A stretch of DNA of 64,000 bases, taken from Caprella mutica. Lineage: Eukaryota; Arthropoda; Malacostraca; Amphipoda; Caprellidae. Position numbers and translations under genes: made by a program. A model generated the notes under the pieces. It made no database searches, had not been told where the DNA came from, and was given only the letters and a program-made list of their open reading frames with translations. This document shows, piece after piece, positions 1-12,257 of this stretch. The stretch spans positions 124,001 to 188,000 of the forward strand of contig CANNZV010000331.1 in NCBI GenBank assembly GCA_947561585.1, read 5' to 3'. Every line of letters starts with the position of its first letter. Positions within the stretch are counted from its first letter, which is position 1.

Positions 1-295
1 ATATCTGTTAAAATTCACCTATTCCAGCCCCACCAATTCTCATTCCCATCCTTTCAAACTAAATACATATCCCTAAATTCGAAGGAAAAGGACAAAGACA
101 TCTAATTACAAAGGAAAAAATCTTTTAGATAAACAAAACTCAGTCTGCTAATTACCTTTGTGGTTTATTCATCTTAATTATGATCTAGACTACATTAGTA
201 TTTGTTAATGCAACTGAATTTAATTCACAACATTTTAAAGTGATGTGGACAATGAACATTGCCAATGTTTCATTTCTGTTTCAACTGTCACTCAC

Positions 296-429
296 ATCTC
301 AGTTTCAGATGACTTTTTCACAGACTTTAATCTGATACAAGCCCCTGTCATTTCTCTGACGATTTCATTTTCCAATACATTGAACTCTTCGAATGCGGAA
401 TGGTCTGATAGATCATTTTGTTCATTCAT
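296..429 (-). CDS. Candidate first coding exon, unknown protein
   Basis: Reading the minus strand, an ATG at 429 opens a 44-codon frame, and the segment is followed by a strong donor (GTGAGT, 295-290) that would split the next codon after two bases. The peptide begins MNEQNDLSDHSAFEEF and contains EIVREMTGACIRLKS; it is acidic at first and then basic. G+C is higher than in the flanks. The rest of the gene would lie left of the window. I recognise no family. A frame this long can occur by chance in this DNA, so the splice donor and the composition are the main support. The plus-strand frame over the same bases (245-451) looks like a shadow. Confidence 0.3.
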
Positions 430-1088
430 TTGTAAGTTTGTCCATGTTTGAATTATTCAGTATTTCCCCAAATAAAACAGAGGCAGCAAATTCGATGGAT
501 GGTCATCTGTAGGCCTACCAAATGTCTGCTATTCCACTGTGCTTGTGTTCATTAGTTATAATACATACTCTAATAACTGGGATTTTCTGTTATAATTTTA
601 AACCAATTACATTTCTATAATTTGAATAGCCAGAATAATATTTTAAGCATTTCTATGTATTCATTTGTAGTTAAATAATATATTTCAGCTGATTACTTAA
701 GAGATTACGCGATTTCAAAATATTCAACCAATTAACATTATATATGTCAAAAATAAGATTCATATCCTCATTATTTTCATATCATTGAGTATTTTTCTCT
801 CTGATAAAAATTTCAATAATCTGAAACTTACTTAAGATAGAACCAAGGTATTACACACAATAGACACTCAAAACTATTCGATTTTCAATAACAATATATG
901 TATCAATTCAAATTGATTGATATTTCCATATAAATGTACCAAGTCAATGTTAATTGAAAAAAATACGGAATTATGATCCTTAAGCATATAATTTTACAAT
1001 GCTCTTCCACACTATACTCTGTTGTCGACAAACGGAAATATTATTTATATATTTTACCTATCGTACTTGGCCAAAATGCATATTTATA
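430..1088. other. A+T-rich stretch, nothing recognised
   Basis: I see no gene, RNA or organised repeat here on either strand. Confidence 0.5.
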
Positions 1089-1262
1089 GACAAAACACCT
1101 AACGGACAAAACGCCTACAGACGAAATGCCTAACGGACAAAATGCCTAAGTTACCAAATATATGAAAATAGAAAATAAAATAGTAAAATATTGATACAAA
1201 AGAATGTTTTCATCCGTTAGGCATTTTTTTCTGTAGGCGTTTTGTGTGTAGGCGTTTTGTCC
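1089..1262. repeat. Small fold-back element with phrase repeats
   Basis: The left arm (1089-1149) holds four degenerate units of the type GACAAAAYGCCTAACG. The right arm (1211-1262) holds the same phrase in inverted orientation (CGTTAGGCATTTT, GTAGGCGTTTTGTCC). About 60 A+T-rich bases separate the arms. The architecture matches the larger fold-back elements at 31519-32688 and 45375-46466, but the phrase differs. No coding potential is visible inside. Confidence 0.75.
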
Positions 1263-1680
1263 TCTCTCGCTACCTGTTGGTGAGTTTTTCAATTAACATT
1301 ACTTCTTTATGTTATTACTGATAATGAATCAGTTTCATAAAGAAGTGATTGTAATTGTAATTAGAGTATAAAAATATTTAGATTTCTCATATTTACCAGA
1401 TGTGATTCAATAATTAGTTTCTTTTATAATAAAATAATTGACTTCAATTGAAGCAGTTCTAATAAACAATAACGAAAAACTATGAAACACATTATTAAAA
1501 ATATTCACCAATTAGCAAATTAATTAACGAAATACTAACAATCATTATCAATCAATCGTAACTTAAATAAATAAACTTTTTTCAATAATCAAAAACATAT
1601 TTTTCCATTGCAGATTGTTAATTATTGATGTAGAAAAAATGCAAATTCATCGATGTTTGATAAAGTTTTTTTTTACGCAG
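1263..1680. other. A+T-rich stretch, nothing recognised
   Basis: No gene or organised repeat is visible. Confidence 0.5.
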
Positions 1681-2324
1681 TAGTAAGCCATCAACCAGTT
1701 GTAAGTCGTTATCCAGTTGTATGGCTTTACTCCCTTGTAAGCCTTCATCCAGTTGTATGTCTTTATTCAGATGTAGGCCTTTATCCAGTTATAGGCCTTT
1801 ATCCAGTTGTAGGCCATTATCCAGTATAAGGCTTGTAAACAGTTGTAAGTCTCAATCCATTTGTAAGACTTGAACCATTTGTAAGTCATGATCTAATTGT
1901 AAGCCTTTATCCAGTTGTAAGTCTTTATCCAGTTGTAAGCCTTTATCCAGTTGATAAATATGTAAGCCTTTATCCAGATATAAGCCTTTATCCAGTTGTA
2001 AGCCTTTATCCAGTTGATAAATATGTAAGCCTTTATCCAGATGTAAGCCTTTATCCAGTTGTATGCCTTTATTCAGTTGTAAGCCTTTATCCAGTTATGA
2101 GCCTTTATACAGTTGTAAGCCTTTATCCAGTTGTATATCTTTATCCAGTTGTAAGCCTTTATCCAGTTGTAAGCCTTCTTTATCCAGTTGTAAGCCTTTA
2201 TCCAGTTATAAGCCTTTATCTAGTTATAAGCCTTTATCCAGTTATAAGCCTTTATCCAGTTATAAGCCTTTATCCAGTTATAAGCCTTTATCTAGTTATG
2301 AGCCTTTATCCAGTTATAAGCCAT
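1681..2324. repeat. Minisatellite, 18-bp unit, about 35 copies
   Basis: Direct tandem array of TAAGCCTTTATCCAGTTG and variants. Copies before about 1900 are diverged (for example TAAGTCTCAATCCATTTG), and those near 2170-2320 are nearly identical and carry a TTATAAG variant. Because 18 is a multiple of three, two plus-strand frames stay open and translate as repeated LSSYKP or YPVISL motifs; these are consequences of the repeat and not evidence of a gene. Confidence 0.97.
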
Positions 2325-3080
2325 AATATTTTAATGTTTCATTCACCGCTTGTACAGAATAATTTTTTTATCAAATATTAGACACGATCGACAATAATAA
2401 TTATTTGATCATTATATATACAATTTATGCATATATCGAAAGAATGGTAAAAAATATTCAACAAATATAACCAATTCAAACACAATAATTAAAACAATTA
2501 AAAACTACTAGTATCTGAGATGACATATTCATCATTTACATCTTGCATATACATAATATATATTTATCATATTTTACAAATTTAGTCATCAATCAACATA
2601 TATATCATATGTACTGATCATATACATCATATGAACTAATAATTTATATCAAATGCATTCAACATATACAATACATCATAATATGTACTCATCACATACA
2701 CCGTAACTACCTAATTCAGTCGTTTTTCGCCAGTCGCTCCATCAAACAGAGTTCCAAATCTTTTGCCGCATTTTCTGGGTCGTTTAGCATAAATAATGAA
2801 GCGGTTAAGGGTTTGCCTCAAGTTAACATCAATGTAAGCCTCGCCATGCCAAAGTAGGGAAAAGTAAGGATGTTGCTTAACCCAATAGTTAACATACATA
2901 TAAAATACATATAAAACCAATAGTTAACATACATATAAAAACATACATAATAGTTAAAATCAGGTTTATTTAAAGTCAAGTATATAAAGAATAAATTGTT
3001 AAGAAATATGAACATGGACATCGATTACATGTAAATGTGTATAAAATACTAATATCTAGAATGAGCACTCTTAGAGCACA
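2325..3080. other. A+T-rich spacer with one short open frame
   Basis: Mostly low-complexity A+T. A short duplication (CCAATAGTTAACATACATAT, twice) lies at about 2881-2945. A minus-strand frame ending at 2711 reads HGEAYIDVNLRQTLNRF and then KRPRKCGKRFGTLFDG. It is richer in G+C than its flanks but has no matching splice pattern that I trust and no family that I recognise. Confidence 0.35.
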
Positions 3081-3222
3081 TTCACTCACCGCCGCTTCAG
3101 ACGATTTTGACCCTTTAGTGGCCTTGACCTGAGCTCCCAAAATCTAATCAAATGGTTTAAGTATAATGACCAATCGTATCACACAACTTCAGGCAATTTC
3201 GTCGAATACTTTTGAATTATGC
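3081..3222. repeat. Dispersed GGTCA-type repeat, single copy
   Basis: This segment matches one monomer of the tandem block at 43250-43725: a CCTTGACCT core, then GCTCCCAAAAT, a CCAATCGT block and a TCAGGCAATTT...GAATACTTTTGA block in the same order and spacing. The preceding CACTCACCGCCGC also resembles the flank of that block. It shows that the family is dispersed as well as tandem. Confidence 0.6.
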
Positions 3223-3774
3223 GATAAACAAAATCATGCATATGAATAAGTACCTAAATATTGACGATCAAAATATAACCTTCCGCCAATTTTTGAACGG
3301 AATTATAGAAGGAATAATAAAGCGTTATATAAAAATGTAAAATTATTTCATATAGATTATGCATTTTAATTGAATATATTAACTAAATAAATAAAAGTCC
3401 ATTTAAAATAAGAACCTTGCTTCATTTTACATGTCTTCAATTAATCAGTAATAATAAATATATTTTAACCAAAACTGAGACATCCTCCTCTAGATTTAAT
3501 TACGATATAATTTCCCCGTCAATTAGGACTCTACGGGGAATCAATTAGAAGTAAATGTATCAAGACACTCAACTTCAATCACTATCAGCATAATTTAAAA
3601 TAATATTATACAATAGATACGATTTGTGTTGCATTGAGAGAATTTAGATAAATATTAAGAAATTATTTGAGTTGTCTATTCTTCTTTCAAAATTCTTTTA
3701 AAAATTAATGCATGATTTATATTTCTGACGTCGAAAGGTATAATATATAATCTAAAGTTATATACATTAATTAC
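3223..3774. other. A+T-rich stretch, nothing recognised
   Basis: No gene or organised repeat is visible. Confidence 0.5.
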
Positions 3775-3889
3775 CACTAATGGTGGCAAAGGGTCTGGCA
3801 GACCCATAGCTGTTTTTTCCATATTTCCGACTCTCAGCAGCTCTGATTCGGAAAAAAACTTAAAATTTGATGATTTATTTTGCCTTGCA
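3775..3889 (-). CDS. Candidate internal exon, unknown protein
   Basis: On the minus strand a pyrimidine-rich acceptor (CCATTTTGTTTTAG, ending at 3890) precedes a 115-nt segment that is open throughout in one frame and ends at a GTAATT donor (3774). It starts with one base completing a split codon and ends on a codon boundary. The 38 residues include SNFKFFSESELLRVGN and GLPDPLPPLV. G+C is near 40% against about 30% around it. A frame over the same bases can be extended to an ATG at 3990, adding a hydrophobic N-terminal stretch, so an unspliced reading is possible. GLPDP occurs in C2 domains, but the rest does not fit, so no family is assigned. Confidence 0.3.
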
Positions 3890-5950
3890 CTAAAACAAAA
3901 TGGCAATTGAACAAAATAGACACCTGCAATGTACAGTGACATTCTCATCATCACTTGTACCAAGGTCAGATTGAATTTCAAGTGAATCAAGCAAGCAATG
4001 ATTTTTTTCCATATCCATCATAAGCCTTGCAAATTTATAGTGTAAATCGAATTTAGCAATACATTTTCTAGTTGAAAAACAAAAGTAATGATATTTTAGG
4101 CAATAATACTAGAAAATCTAATTTCCTTACATAAATGGTGGCAGAGACCAATTTTACTTTAATTCCAATAACTATGATGGAAAAATTACCTTAAGGCGTT
4201 GACATTCTCATAGTATGCTAATTTGCATCTACTTAAAAGGTACTGAAAATATAATCATTTGGGACTATCTGGAAAACAATAAAAATGTACGAAAAGTATG
4301 CTCATGGTCTCACAGACACGGTACCACCTCTGAAAGGTTATATACAAGGAACGTGAAGTAGCAACCAGAGAGGAAAGTGGTCCCATGGATAAATTCACCT
4401 ACTACCATACGGTGACACTGCTCATGAATGCGTTAAAGCTTCTACGTAAATGAATTTACAATGACCAGGACACAGAGTTGTGTGAACTTATACTATGTAT
4501 AGTGTACACTGTTCACTTAATCATTATGTTACAATTTATAAGTTATTCTCAATTTTATTTTATGCAAAACTTTGTGATTTAAATTGGTTCATCTTCTTAA
4601 TGGCAATGAAATGAATGACATTCATCTCTTTTGTTCTTTATCTTCAATCCAATAAATTTTCGCAGTTTCCGAAACACTCGAAAAGACTCTCAGAGACAGT
4701 GACAGATTGTGTTAAATCCCCTGAGGGAAATTATTCACGATTCGCAGTTTTATAAAATATCTGAATTCAAAATAGACTGTGAGGTTGATAGATTTTCAAC
4801 AGTTGAGGCACAAAATTTGTCGCTAAAAATGGTACCAAGTTACAAAAGCATTTTCTTGTGATTATTTGATTTAATCAATTTTTTATCTGTATATTGTTAA
4901 ACTCTATAGTATGAAATATATATGACAATCACAAAGAAAATCCTTTTTAATCCTTCATTACAAGGTGGGAGATAATTAGTCCCAGGTTGTACATGTGCTC
5001 AAGAATCCCACCATGCAACAAATGTAATTAGATAAATGTTGATCTTAATGCCCCACCACGCCTCAATTTATACTATTATTTTGAAATATGATAAAAGAAG
5101 TAACCGATTCTTTAGAATTCAAAAGAGTTACATATATAGCATTGTATGATACTAATTTTAATTATCTAGTATAACAATGAAAAAATTAATAGCTTTGGAG
5201 CTAAGTAATAAACTATATTTGGCTTTAGCTTCAAATACATATAGAAATCTGAAGTTTTGATCAAATAAAAACAATTTTCATTATCAATATTAAGTACACT
5301 AACATGAAATTAATAACTTATGAATAATCTAAAAGTTGGAACCAATGAAGTTTCTTTTCAATATAAATAGTAATTAATACTAATAACCATACCTTGAATA
5401 TCTTTTTTACTATAGAATGACGAATAACTTCGACTAATCAAAGACGGTCGGATTATCTACACGTTCTATGGCATCATTATAGAAAAAGTTTTCCTTTTCC
5501 GAGAATCATTAAATCTCATCTAAGGATTCAAGTGGACAAAATTCTCTTGGAACATTTTAACGATGTGTTCTGGATTTAAATACTAAATTCTTCTGATGGG
5601 GAAATTCTTTGGGTTTTTGATTGGTAATGTGAACAATATTCTGCATCTCAATCATCCAATCGTAATAGAAAATACAAAATCTATTAATTTCTCCTCCGTA
5701 CGAATGGTACCAATTGAGGCGGTAATTTTCCTCTCCTACAGGGGTGATTATTCATCCAAATTATCCTCGTAAATTCAAAACAAGATTGCTTGGAATAAAA
5801 ATAATATCGTTTCATGACATTTATTAAAAAAAAAATATTGATTAGGTTAAAGTGTATGAATGAATATATTCCTAAATCAAAATAAGAACATATAATTAAA
5901 TGCAATACATTGACATTCGAATCAGCTGAGTCTATTTTATATTGAGATGA
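3890..5950. other. A+T-rich stretch without a supported gene
   Basis: Around 4230-4440 two overlapping plus frames of about 40 codons are open, one reading VIYKEREVATREESGPMDKF. I see no splice pattern or family match, and treat them as chance or decayed sequence. The remainder shows nothing. Confidence 0.4.
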
Positions 5951-5954
5951 AATA

Positions 5955-6125
5955 ACTGGATATAGGTCAATTATTATTGGATCCCGGTCAATTAATTCCC
6001 ATATAAATAGGTTACCAGCTAAATAACTCCCAGGCAGTCAATTCCCTTACTATTCAATTCCTTGTTCCATATTTGGTTCCTGATTAATTGGGCCCCTCAC
6101 AAATTATTTCAAGGCCAATTGGTTT
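5955..6125. repeat. Weak phrase array (GGTCAATTAATTCCC type)
   Basis: Degenerate repetitions of a phrase like GGTCAATTAATTCCC, with TCAATTCC or AATTGG variants, occur at irregular spacing. It resembles the clearer phrase arrays of the window but is too diverged to define ends. Confidence 0.4.
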
Positions 6126-6493
6126 ACATGATAATTATTATAGTGTGAATAATTATAATTGCCATCATAAATGAGTTTTAGCTGGAATTTATTTTTACAT
6201 AAAGGTAAAACGTCTGCTTTGGACACAAAGGCTATGCAAAAAAAAAAAAACAATACATAATCCAAATTACAACAGTTTTAAGCCCCTTTTCTTCCATTCA
6301 CCACATACAGCTTCAGGATAGAGCCTGAAATCTCTTTTTCAATAAAACTGTTTCATTTAATATCTGCATCTTATGAAAGTGTAAAGTAATTTATTTACAT
6401 TTAGCTCACTAATATTTTTTTATTTTCATCTTCTCTTTAATGTTAAATACATAACTGAAATTACCCATATAAATTACATGCATTTCCCTTCAG

Positions 6494-6661
6494 TCTATTT
6501 TCGACAGAGAAGAAGTTTCACGAGACAAGAATAATTTGGACAGACGAAGCGGAAAGGAAGTTAAAGTAATTCCAGCCTCTTGTCCTAAGATCGTCAATTG
6601 CTCAATGGTTCGAATACGAAAAATTTCTTCTGTACGGACTTCAGTTTCACAAACTAAGAAA
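6494..6661 (+). CDS. Candidate internal exon, unknown protein
   Basis: A good acceptor (GCATTTCCCTTCAG, ending at 6493) is followed by 56 open codons ending at a GTTAGT donor (6662). Both boundaries are phase 0. The peptide begins SIFDREEVSRDKNNLDRRSG and contains VIPASCPKIVNCSMVRIRK. G+C is about 40%. A second frame over its first half reads TRIIWTDEAERKLK before a stop, faintly like a Myb/SANT start. I cannot choose on sequence alone, and prefer the frame open across the whole segment. No family is recognised. Confidence 0.3.
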
Positions 6662-8702
6662 GTTAGTTTAAGGGCGAGTAGATTCTGTCTTCTGATGTAA
6701 ATACTTTAGATCAAAAATAAATGTGGAAGAGAAAAAAAATTGGGAAACCTCGAAACAAAAACAGAGTGGAATGTATTGGTACTCTAAGTGCATATGAATT
6801 AACACGGCATTATTGAACCATAGTTACTGTCATTACATTAAACATAATGGAATGAAAATTAAATTTCATGTCCTAAACATTTTTGTCACTTTTTTCAATA
6901 ATTGATATTTGAAAGTAAATATCCAAAAATTTAATTTTCCTACAATCTTACAACTTATTCTCGTGAGTGATAATATCAAATTCATGACACACAACTCATC
7001 TCTTTTATTAACTCTTCAGAGTGACATGACATTAATGTAAAATTACTCGCAAGAAGAGTAATAAAAAGCACCAACAACACTTTTCCTGTGGATGAGACAG
7101 ATAAAAATATTAACCGCAGTATGACTAAATATTTGCTTGAACTTTTTTTCAAATTTTTAGGAATGCTAATAGTTTCATCATTATATACATTTAGTATTTT
7201 TTCCTAATTTGGGTCAACTATTCTTCACCATAGAAAACAGAAGCTAGTATGATATGTCTAGTATGATAATGATAATTAATGGGTAGTGTCTATAGTGGCA
7301 AAAAAGTTTTATTTTCCATCCTTTTATCAGTATCACTTCGTTTAAATAACAGATGTTGCAATGCAGATAAAAACAATTCTATATTCTCTCTTCCTGCATT
7401 CTTCACATTATTTCAGCTACATTGAGCTAAATATTAAAATTGTTAGAAAGGGTTCTCGAGTCTGAAATATTCAATTTAGAAATATCAACAATAATAAAAC
7501 ATCAAATTTGATAGTTGATCCTCAATTTTCCAATTGAATTTTTTTTTACTTATCTTGTAACCACTCCCCATAAACAGCTTCCTTATATTTATTTGTCTGT
7601 TTGTCTGTGGTCTGTCACGCTTTGAATAATATTAAGAAATTAGGCCAAATATGTTAATTAACAAGTAGTAACATGAATAACGATTCTTATATGAGTTAAA
7701 TGAATGAATGATTATTACTATAACTGAATTAGAAATTATTTCAAATTTACAGTGTAAGTTTATAAAGAACTATTTACAGCTTCTGATATACTTTACATAT
7801 ATACTTTGTGACTCTATTTATATGATATAATCATAATATTATCGTCTTTATTCAATAAATAACTTCAGTTTAATCTGAGGACACGTACCAAAGTGTTGAA
7901 AGTTAAATTACACAAATATTGATATGAGAGCACGTTATTCTTAACGGGTAACTGCACTAGTATATTAATAATATTCTAGTTAAACTACCCTCTGTAAATT
8001 TAAATTATCAAGATATTGACTTCGGTTTAGAGTGTAGAGGTATATTTCAAGTCAAGGATTCAGTTAAAGAGATTTAATGGCGTTATTCCGAGATTCAGAT
8101 TCCAAATCCCTTCCAAGGCAGCATAACTATATTACGGATATGATTAGGTCAAGGTTGTGTCATTGGGATTTGCTTGGGTACTTGGGAGAAAATTTTCAAC
8201 AATGGGACCTCAAAGTTGAACCAATAATGTTATCACAGTCATGTCTCAATGTTATAACAATTTTGTTTCCAATTCTAGTTCAAATTCATGGGCTATAGCT
8301 GCGTTTCACTGAGCAGATAGGTTACCCATCCCAAATAAGCTATCAACCTTTAAATTTATATCCAAACCAATTTGGTTCTTTTATTTTGTGAAATATTACA
8401 TCCATTCAATTTGAAAATGGTAAAGTAGGTACCAAGCTAGGTATTTTTGTGCTTTAGGTTCGCCTCTGATTTTCAATATGTTGACACCTTATTTTGGTAA
8501 AAAGAGCCATTTTAAGACGTTTATAACGAATACCATTTTTACGTGGAAACTCTTTGTTTACGAGATATAACGCAATCACGTTTCCTGTAGATTTTTTGAT
8601 GAAATAGTTTTGTGATATGAAACCTTGTTATAGGTTGGTGTATCCGCTATTTTGTTGTACTGCACACTTTCTAATTGTTTAATGAGCTGGCAGCTATGTG
8701 AC
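6662..8702. other. A+T-rich stretch, no supported gene
   Basis: A plus frame at 8077-8298 (starts MALFRDSDSKSLPRQHNY) has no splice or family support and runs into phrase-like sequence (TGGGACCTC, TGTCTCAATGTTATAAC). Nothing else is visible. Confidence 0.4.
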
Positions 8703-8930
8703 AAAATCGGGACATCGTTGTCCCGATGTTGTCTTAACTATAGTGGGTTTGGGACAAGGTTGGGATAGTAACCTAAATATGTCCCATCATTGAGAACTTT
8801 TTTTTCCAAATCTTAGGTATCAACATTGACTCAACAATAACAAAATACAAGATTGTTCTAATCATGGGTCCCAATGTAGTCCCAACTTTGTGTGGCAGTC
8901 AAGTCCCAATGTTGTCCCAAGAAAATTTGC
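8703..8930. repeat. Phrase array, GGGACAATGTTGTCCCA type
   Basis: Variants of a partly palindromic phrase (GGGACATCGTTGTCCC, TGGGACAAGGTTGGGA, GTCCCAATGTAGTCCCAA, GTCCCAATGTTGTCCCAA) occur in both orientations over about 230 bp. Related phrases appear at 47140-47346 and 61801-61875. No coding sequence is associated. Confidence 0.55.
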
Positions 8931-9732
8931 CGCCTAGGTTACTATCAATCACTGTAGGCATGACATTGAGAGGTGAGTTTTAGGTGCTATGGTCATAAAC
9001 TCAACTAAAATATCCATAACTGATCTTATTTGAAGCTGATGGTCATTAGAGAAAACCCAGGCAACATGGAATTATTCCTGGGATATCAAAAAATATATCT
9101 GAGGAATAAATGCTTCTTGCCTGAGATACTCTCTTAATATCACAGGAATAATACTTGTTTCATGGGAAGCTTTATCAATTTTGAAGTTCAAACTAAAACA
9201 TTGATAATTAAATACTTGAGCCATTGAACATAATATTATCATAAATAAATATAGAATATAAATAAAATAGAAAAAAAATGTAATAGAAGGTGAATCGAAT
9301 ATAATTGCATCTTAGTAACTTCTAACTGCACGGATATTGCGCTAAAACTGCCCCACCGCTATTAGTTACAGTCCACAGTATCAAGTGACTGACAACAGTT
9401 CAGTATATTTACCAAAAGAGTGAAGATTACAAAAAAATGAGTTGAGATTTTATATGATTTAAATGATCTAGTGACATAAGAAAGTGAGATTTTAAACTTT
9501 CTAAATATTTAGTTCATGTGATAAGAAATATTGTGAGAAATTGAAGTGTACTAATGATATAGAAATGATTATTAAAAATGGAATGAATATTGAAATATTA
9601 AAAATAATATTTAAAAAGAAAAATATCAAATTATTAATATACGAAAAATAAATACACGATTAAGCTATTTTGATGATACACCACACCATTCCAATGTAGA
9701 GTAAAGACTTCTATGGCACACACAACCTATAA
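8931..9732. other. A+T-rich stretch with one small inverted repeat
   Basis: At about 9064-9180 CATGGAATTATTCCTG is matched by an inverted CAGGAATAAT...CATGG about 80 bp later. The rest shows nothing. Confidence 0.5.
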
Positions 9733-9895
9733 TTAAGTTAGGCACCACAGCTTTTCCTGTTCAAACACTCCAAAACCTCTGCTCCCTTTCCGTAGAGTTT
9801 CATAGGATTTACCGTCTAACGGGTCAGTGAGAGGATAAGCTCCGAAAGTTACTGTGAACTCTTCAACTTGAAGGTTTTCTTTTGCATAGTTATTT
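9733..9895 (-). CDS. Candidate terminal exon, unknown protein
   Basis: On the minus strand a clear acceptor (TTAAAGTCTTTTAG, ending at 9896) opens a segment whose first base completes a split codon, followed by 53 codons and a TAA at 9735-9733. The peptide includes NNYAKENLQVEEFTVTFGAY, PLTDPLDGKSYETLRKGSRG and FGVFEQEKLW. G+C is about 43% in a 30% background and residue use looks natural. I cannot name the family. A resemblance of FGVFEQEKLW to the region before the C helix in CYP2-clan P450s is too weak to use. The direction is the same as the candidate exons at 3775, 12047 and 15868, but phases do not join them convincingly. Confidence 0.4.
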
Positions 9896-12046
9896 CTAAA
9901 AGACTTTAATAAGAAACTGTCAAATTAAGTAAATTACTTGCCAGTTGACAATAGATTATCAAATACAACATAATCCAACACATCATTTGAAATTGATATA
10001 CTGTGCTACTAATCATTTTTTATAATATCTGTAGGTATACGAATTATAAGACGTAAATAGTTCTACTTATCACACTGTTCTAATATTATATCAGTATGTA
10101 AAATAATTAGTAAATCAGCTTAAATGGGGAAAGTTTCCAGATCATTTACCCTATTTTTCAGTCTGTGGCATGTAACTAATTTTCCGAGTCTGTTAATTGC
10201 GGTGATAAACACTGTGCGTGAATTAATTGGAGAGAGAGGAGTGAAAAATTACAAAACTTACACTATGATCAAATTTAAAGAGATAAATAAGACAAGTTAT
10301 TAATTTACTACTTCGTGCAGATTGTTACTTTGGATAAAATTAATTCGAAAATAACTGATTTATTTCAAAATATAATATTTGCTTAGAATTTTCTAACATA
10401 TATAACAACTGATGACTTCAATCTATAAATAAATTATTATGTTCCGAAGGCATTGAAGGTTTGATAACAGAATTATATAACATAAATAGATATTTCTAAC
10501 ATTCCATTCTATATTTAGTTCACCATCTATTATCTACTTAAAAATGATCTACATATAAAAAAGACAGGACCTTTCTCTGATAATAACAGGGATTTACAGT
10601 CAAGGCCTTGGTGTTAAAATGATAAAAGAATGTGCCTTAGTTACGAAAATAGGCGCTAGTCTTACAATTGCATGGTAGGAGTGAATTGAATTACAAAAAG
10701 GAATTTAGTGAGACTTTATAGTTTGAAATGTTGACGTTACTTCACACTGAGTAATAAATACGATAATATTAGAATGAAGTTGATGGCTTAAAATGAATTA
10801 ACATTTTTCATATTTTAGACAAACTGATGTTGCTATCAAGAATCATTTTCTATGTATCTGTAAATTGAATTACAAATTTGTATGCAAACTTAATTTTGGG
10901 AAATAAAATAAATAGTAAATCAGTAAGATATAATGAAGGTTTTAAAAACTATATAAAAATGATAGTAATTAGCTATCTACAATTAAAAAAGGAAATGAAC
11001 TCTTTTGGAGGTAAAACGAGAATTCGTTTAAAAAATATGAAGAAATTAAAATTTAAAAAAGTCTTAACTAATATTTGAGTAAAGTAAAATATATGGAAAT
11101 TATTAATGGAAATTGCACTATTACACTGTTCGGTATGGCCTCTAATGATTAAATGAGGTGGAAATATTGGTTTCTTAAGTAGCTCCGCCCAGCATTTCCT
11201 GTTATCCATTTATAAAGAAAGCATTGCCAATGAAAAATAAGAACTCAAATGAATAAATTTCGTATAACTTTCTTAACCCATTTGACTGTTACTTTTCAAT
11301 GAGAAAATTATTCTCCTTGAACTGAAACCTCAGATTTTTTGAAATTAGGGAAAATGTGGCTAATTTCAGTAAATTTTATTAAAAACAATAATATATTAAA
11401 CCTCTCTTCTATAATGTATAGAGAGTAAAACACAATTTCCAAAACTGTAAGTAAAATATCACATTGCGTACAATTACAATTTTATTCAAGGATTTACTCT
11501 TTTAAGTTGAAACTAAACTGTTTTCAAAAGGGAATTGTTTCGGCCAAATTGGAGTTCAACTGCTTCACAATATGGATATTTGATGACATCTTTTTTGCGT
11601 CACCGTTTCGTCGTTCTGAATATCAAAATTCTGCCTAGAAAGATTATCTTCCGAAGTTTTTCGAGAAATTGTTTGTAAAATTGTGTAATCTTGATGCATT
11701 GTGTAGCAGTAAGGTACAACTTTGGAAATTACTTCTTAAGTCCACTGTAATTAATTACTGATTAGTACATAATAAACGATAAATAGATGAAAGAAGAAAT
11801 ATGAAAAATGTATTAGTTAGATCAATGGGTAAAAATAAAATTCTTCTATAAAATGAAAAAATTACCTCTGTATTTATGTATTACCAATCATACAATAATA
11901 ATTATTGTAATATAGCATTCATTGCATGTGCCTCAACTATACATTCACAAAAAAAGGAATACAAACATTAATTGTGTCTACAAAAAATGTATACCTTTCT
12001 CCATAAAACAAACTTTCAGAAAATCCATAAACCGCCCTCATTAAAC
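9896..12046. other. A+T-rich stretch with ambiguous open segments
   Basis: At 10162 on plus a good acceptor (CCCTATTTTTCAG) leads into 46 open codons starting LWHVTNFPSLLIAVINTVRE but with only a weak donor. At 11719-11590 on minus an acceptor-like TTTCCAAAG precedes a segment open in two frames (one with TISRKTSEDNLSRQNFD, one with TQFYKQFLEKLRKI). At 11209 on minus a frame starts MDNRKCWAELLKKPIF. None is convincing alone. Confidence 0.3.
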
Positions 12047-12136
12047 CTTAATAAGATGACATTTTTGTCCCACAGATCTGTGGAAATTCTCATGTCTCTG
12101 CAGCGCCGCGTTAATATCCCCCGAAGTCACGTGTAA
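12047..12136 (-). CDS. Candidate internal exon, unknown protein
   Basis: Thirty codons on the minus strand lie between an acceptor (TCATAATATTAG) and a donor (AAG|GTTTAA), both phase 0. The peptide reads TSGDINAALQRHENFHRSVG and then QKCHLIK. G+C is about 46%, the highest in several kilobases apart from transposons. The plus strand also has a fine acceptor here (TTTTTGTCCCACAG, ending 12075), but its frames close within about 20 codons. No family is recognised. Confidence 0.35.
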
Positions 12137-12257
12137 CTAATATTATGATTAAACTTTGGGGGAAATTTATCAGCACTCTTCCGAAACACTGGAACAGAAA
12201 TTTTGAAATTATTAAATGCCCGTAGAGTGATATATCGCCAATTTTCAGCAAAAGCTT

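Noticed and set aside
2063..2381. Long repeated-peptide frames over the 18-bp minisatellite
   Set aside because: The unit length is a multiple of three, so any frame free of stops in one unit stays open. The same explains the frames over the 42-, 36- and 15-bp arrays.
4200..4330. Copia-like motif LKGTEN near 4240
   Set aside because: The neighbouring reverse transcriptase and RNase H motifs of Copia elements are absent; six residues are not enough.
6600..6620. tRNA-like B box (GGTTCGAATAC)
   Set aside because: No A box at the right distance and no acceptor or anticodon stem can be formed.
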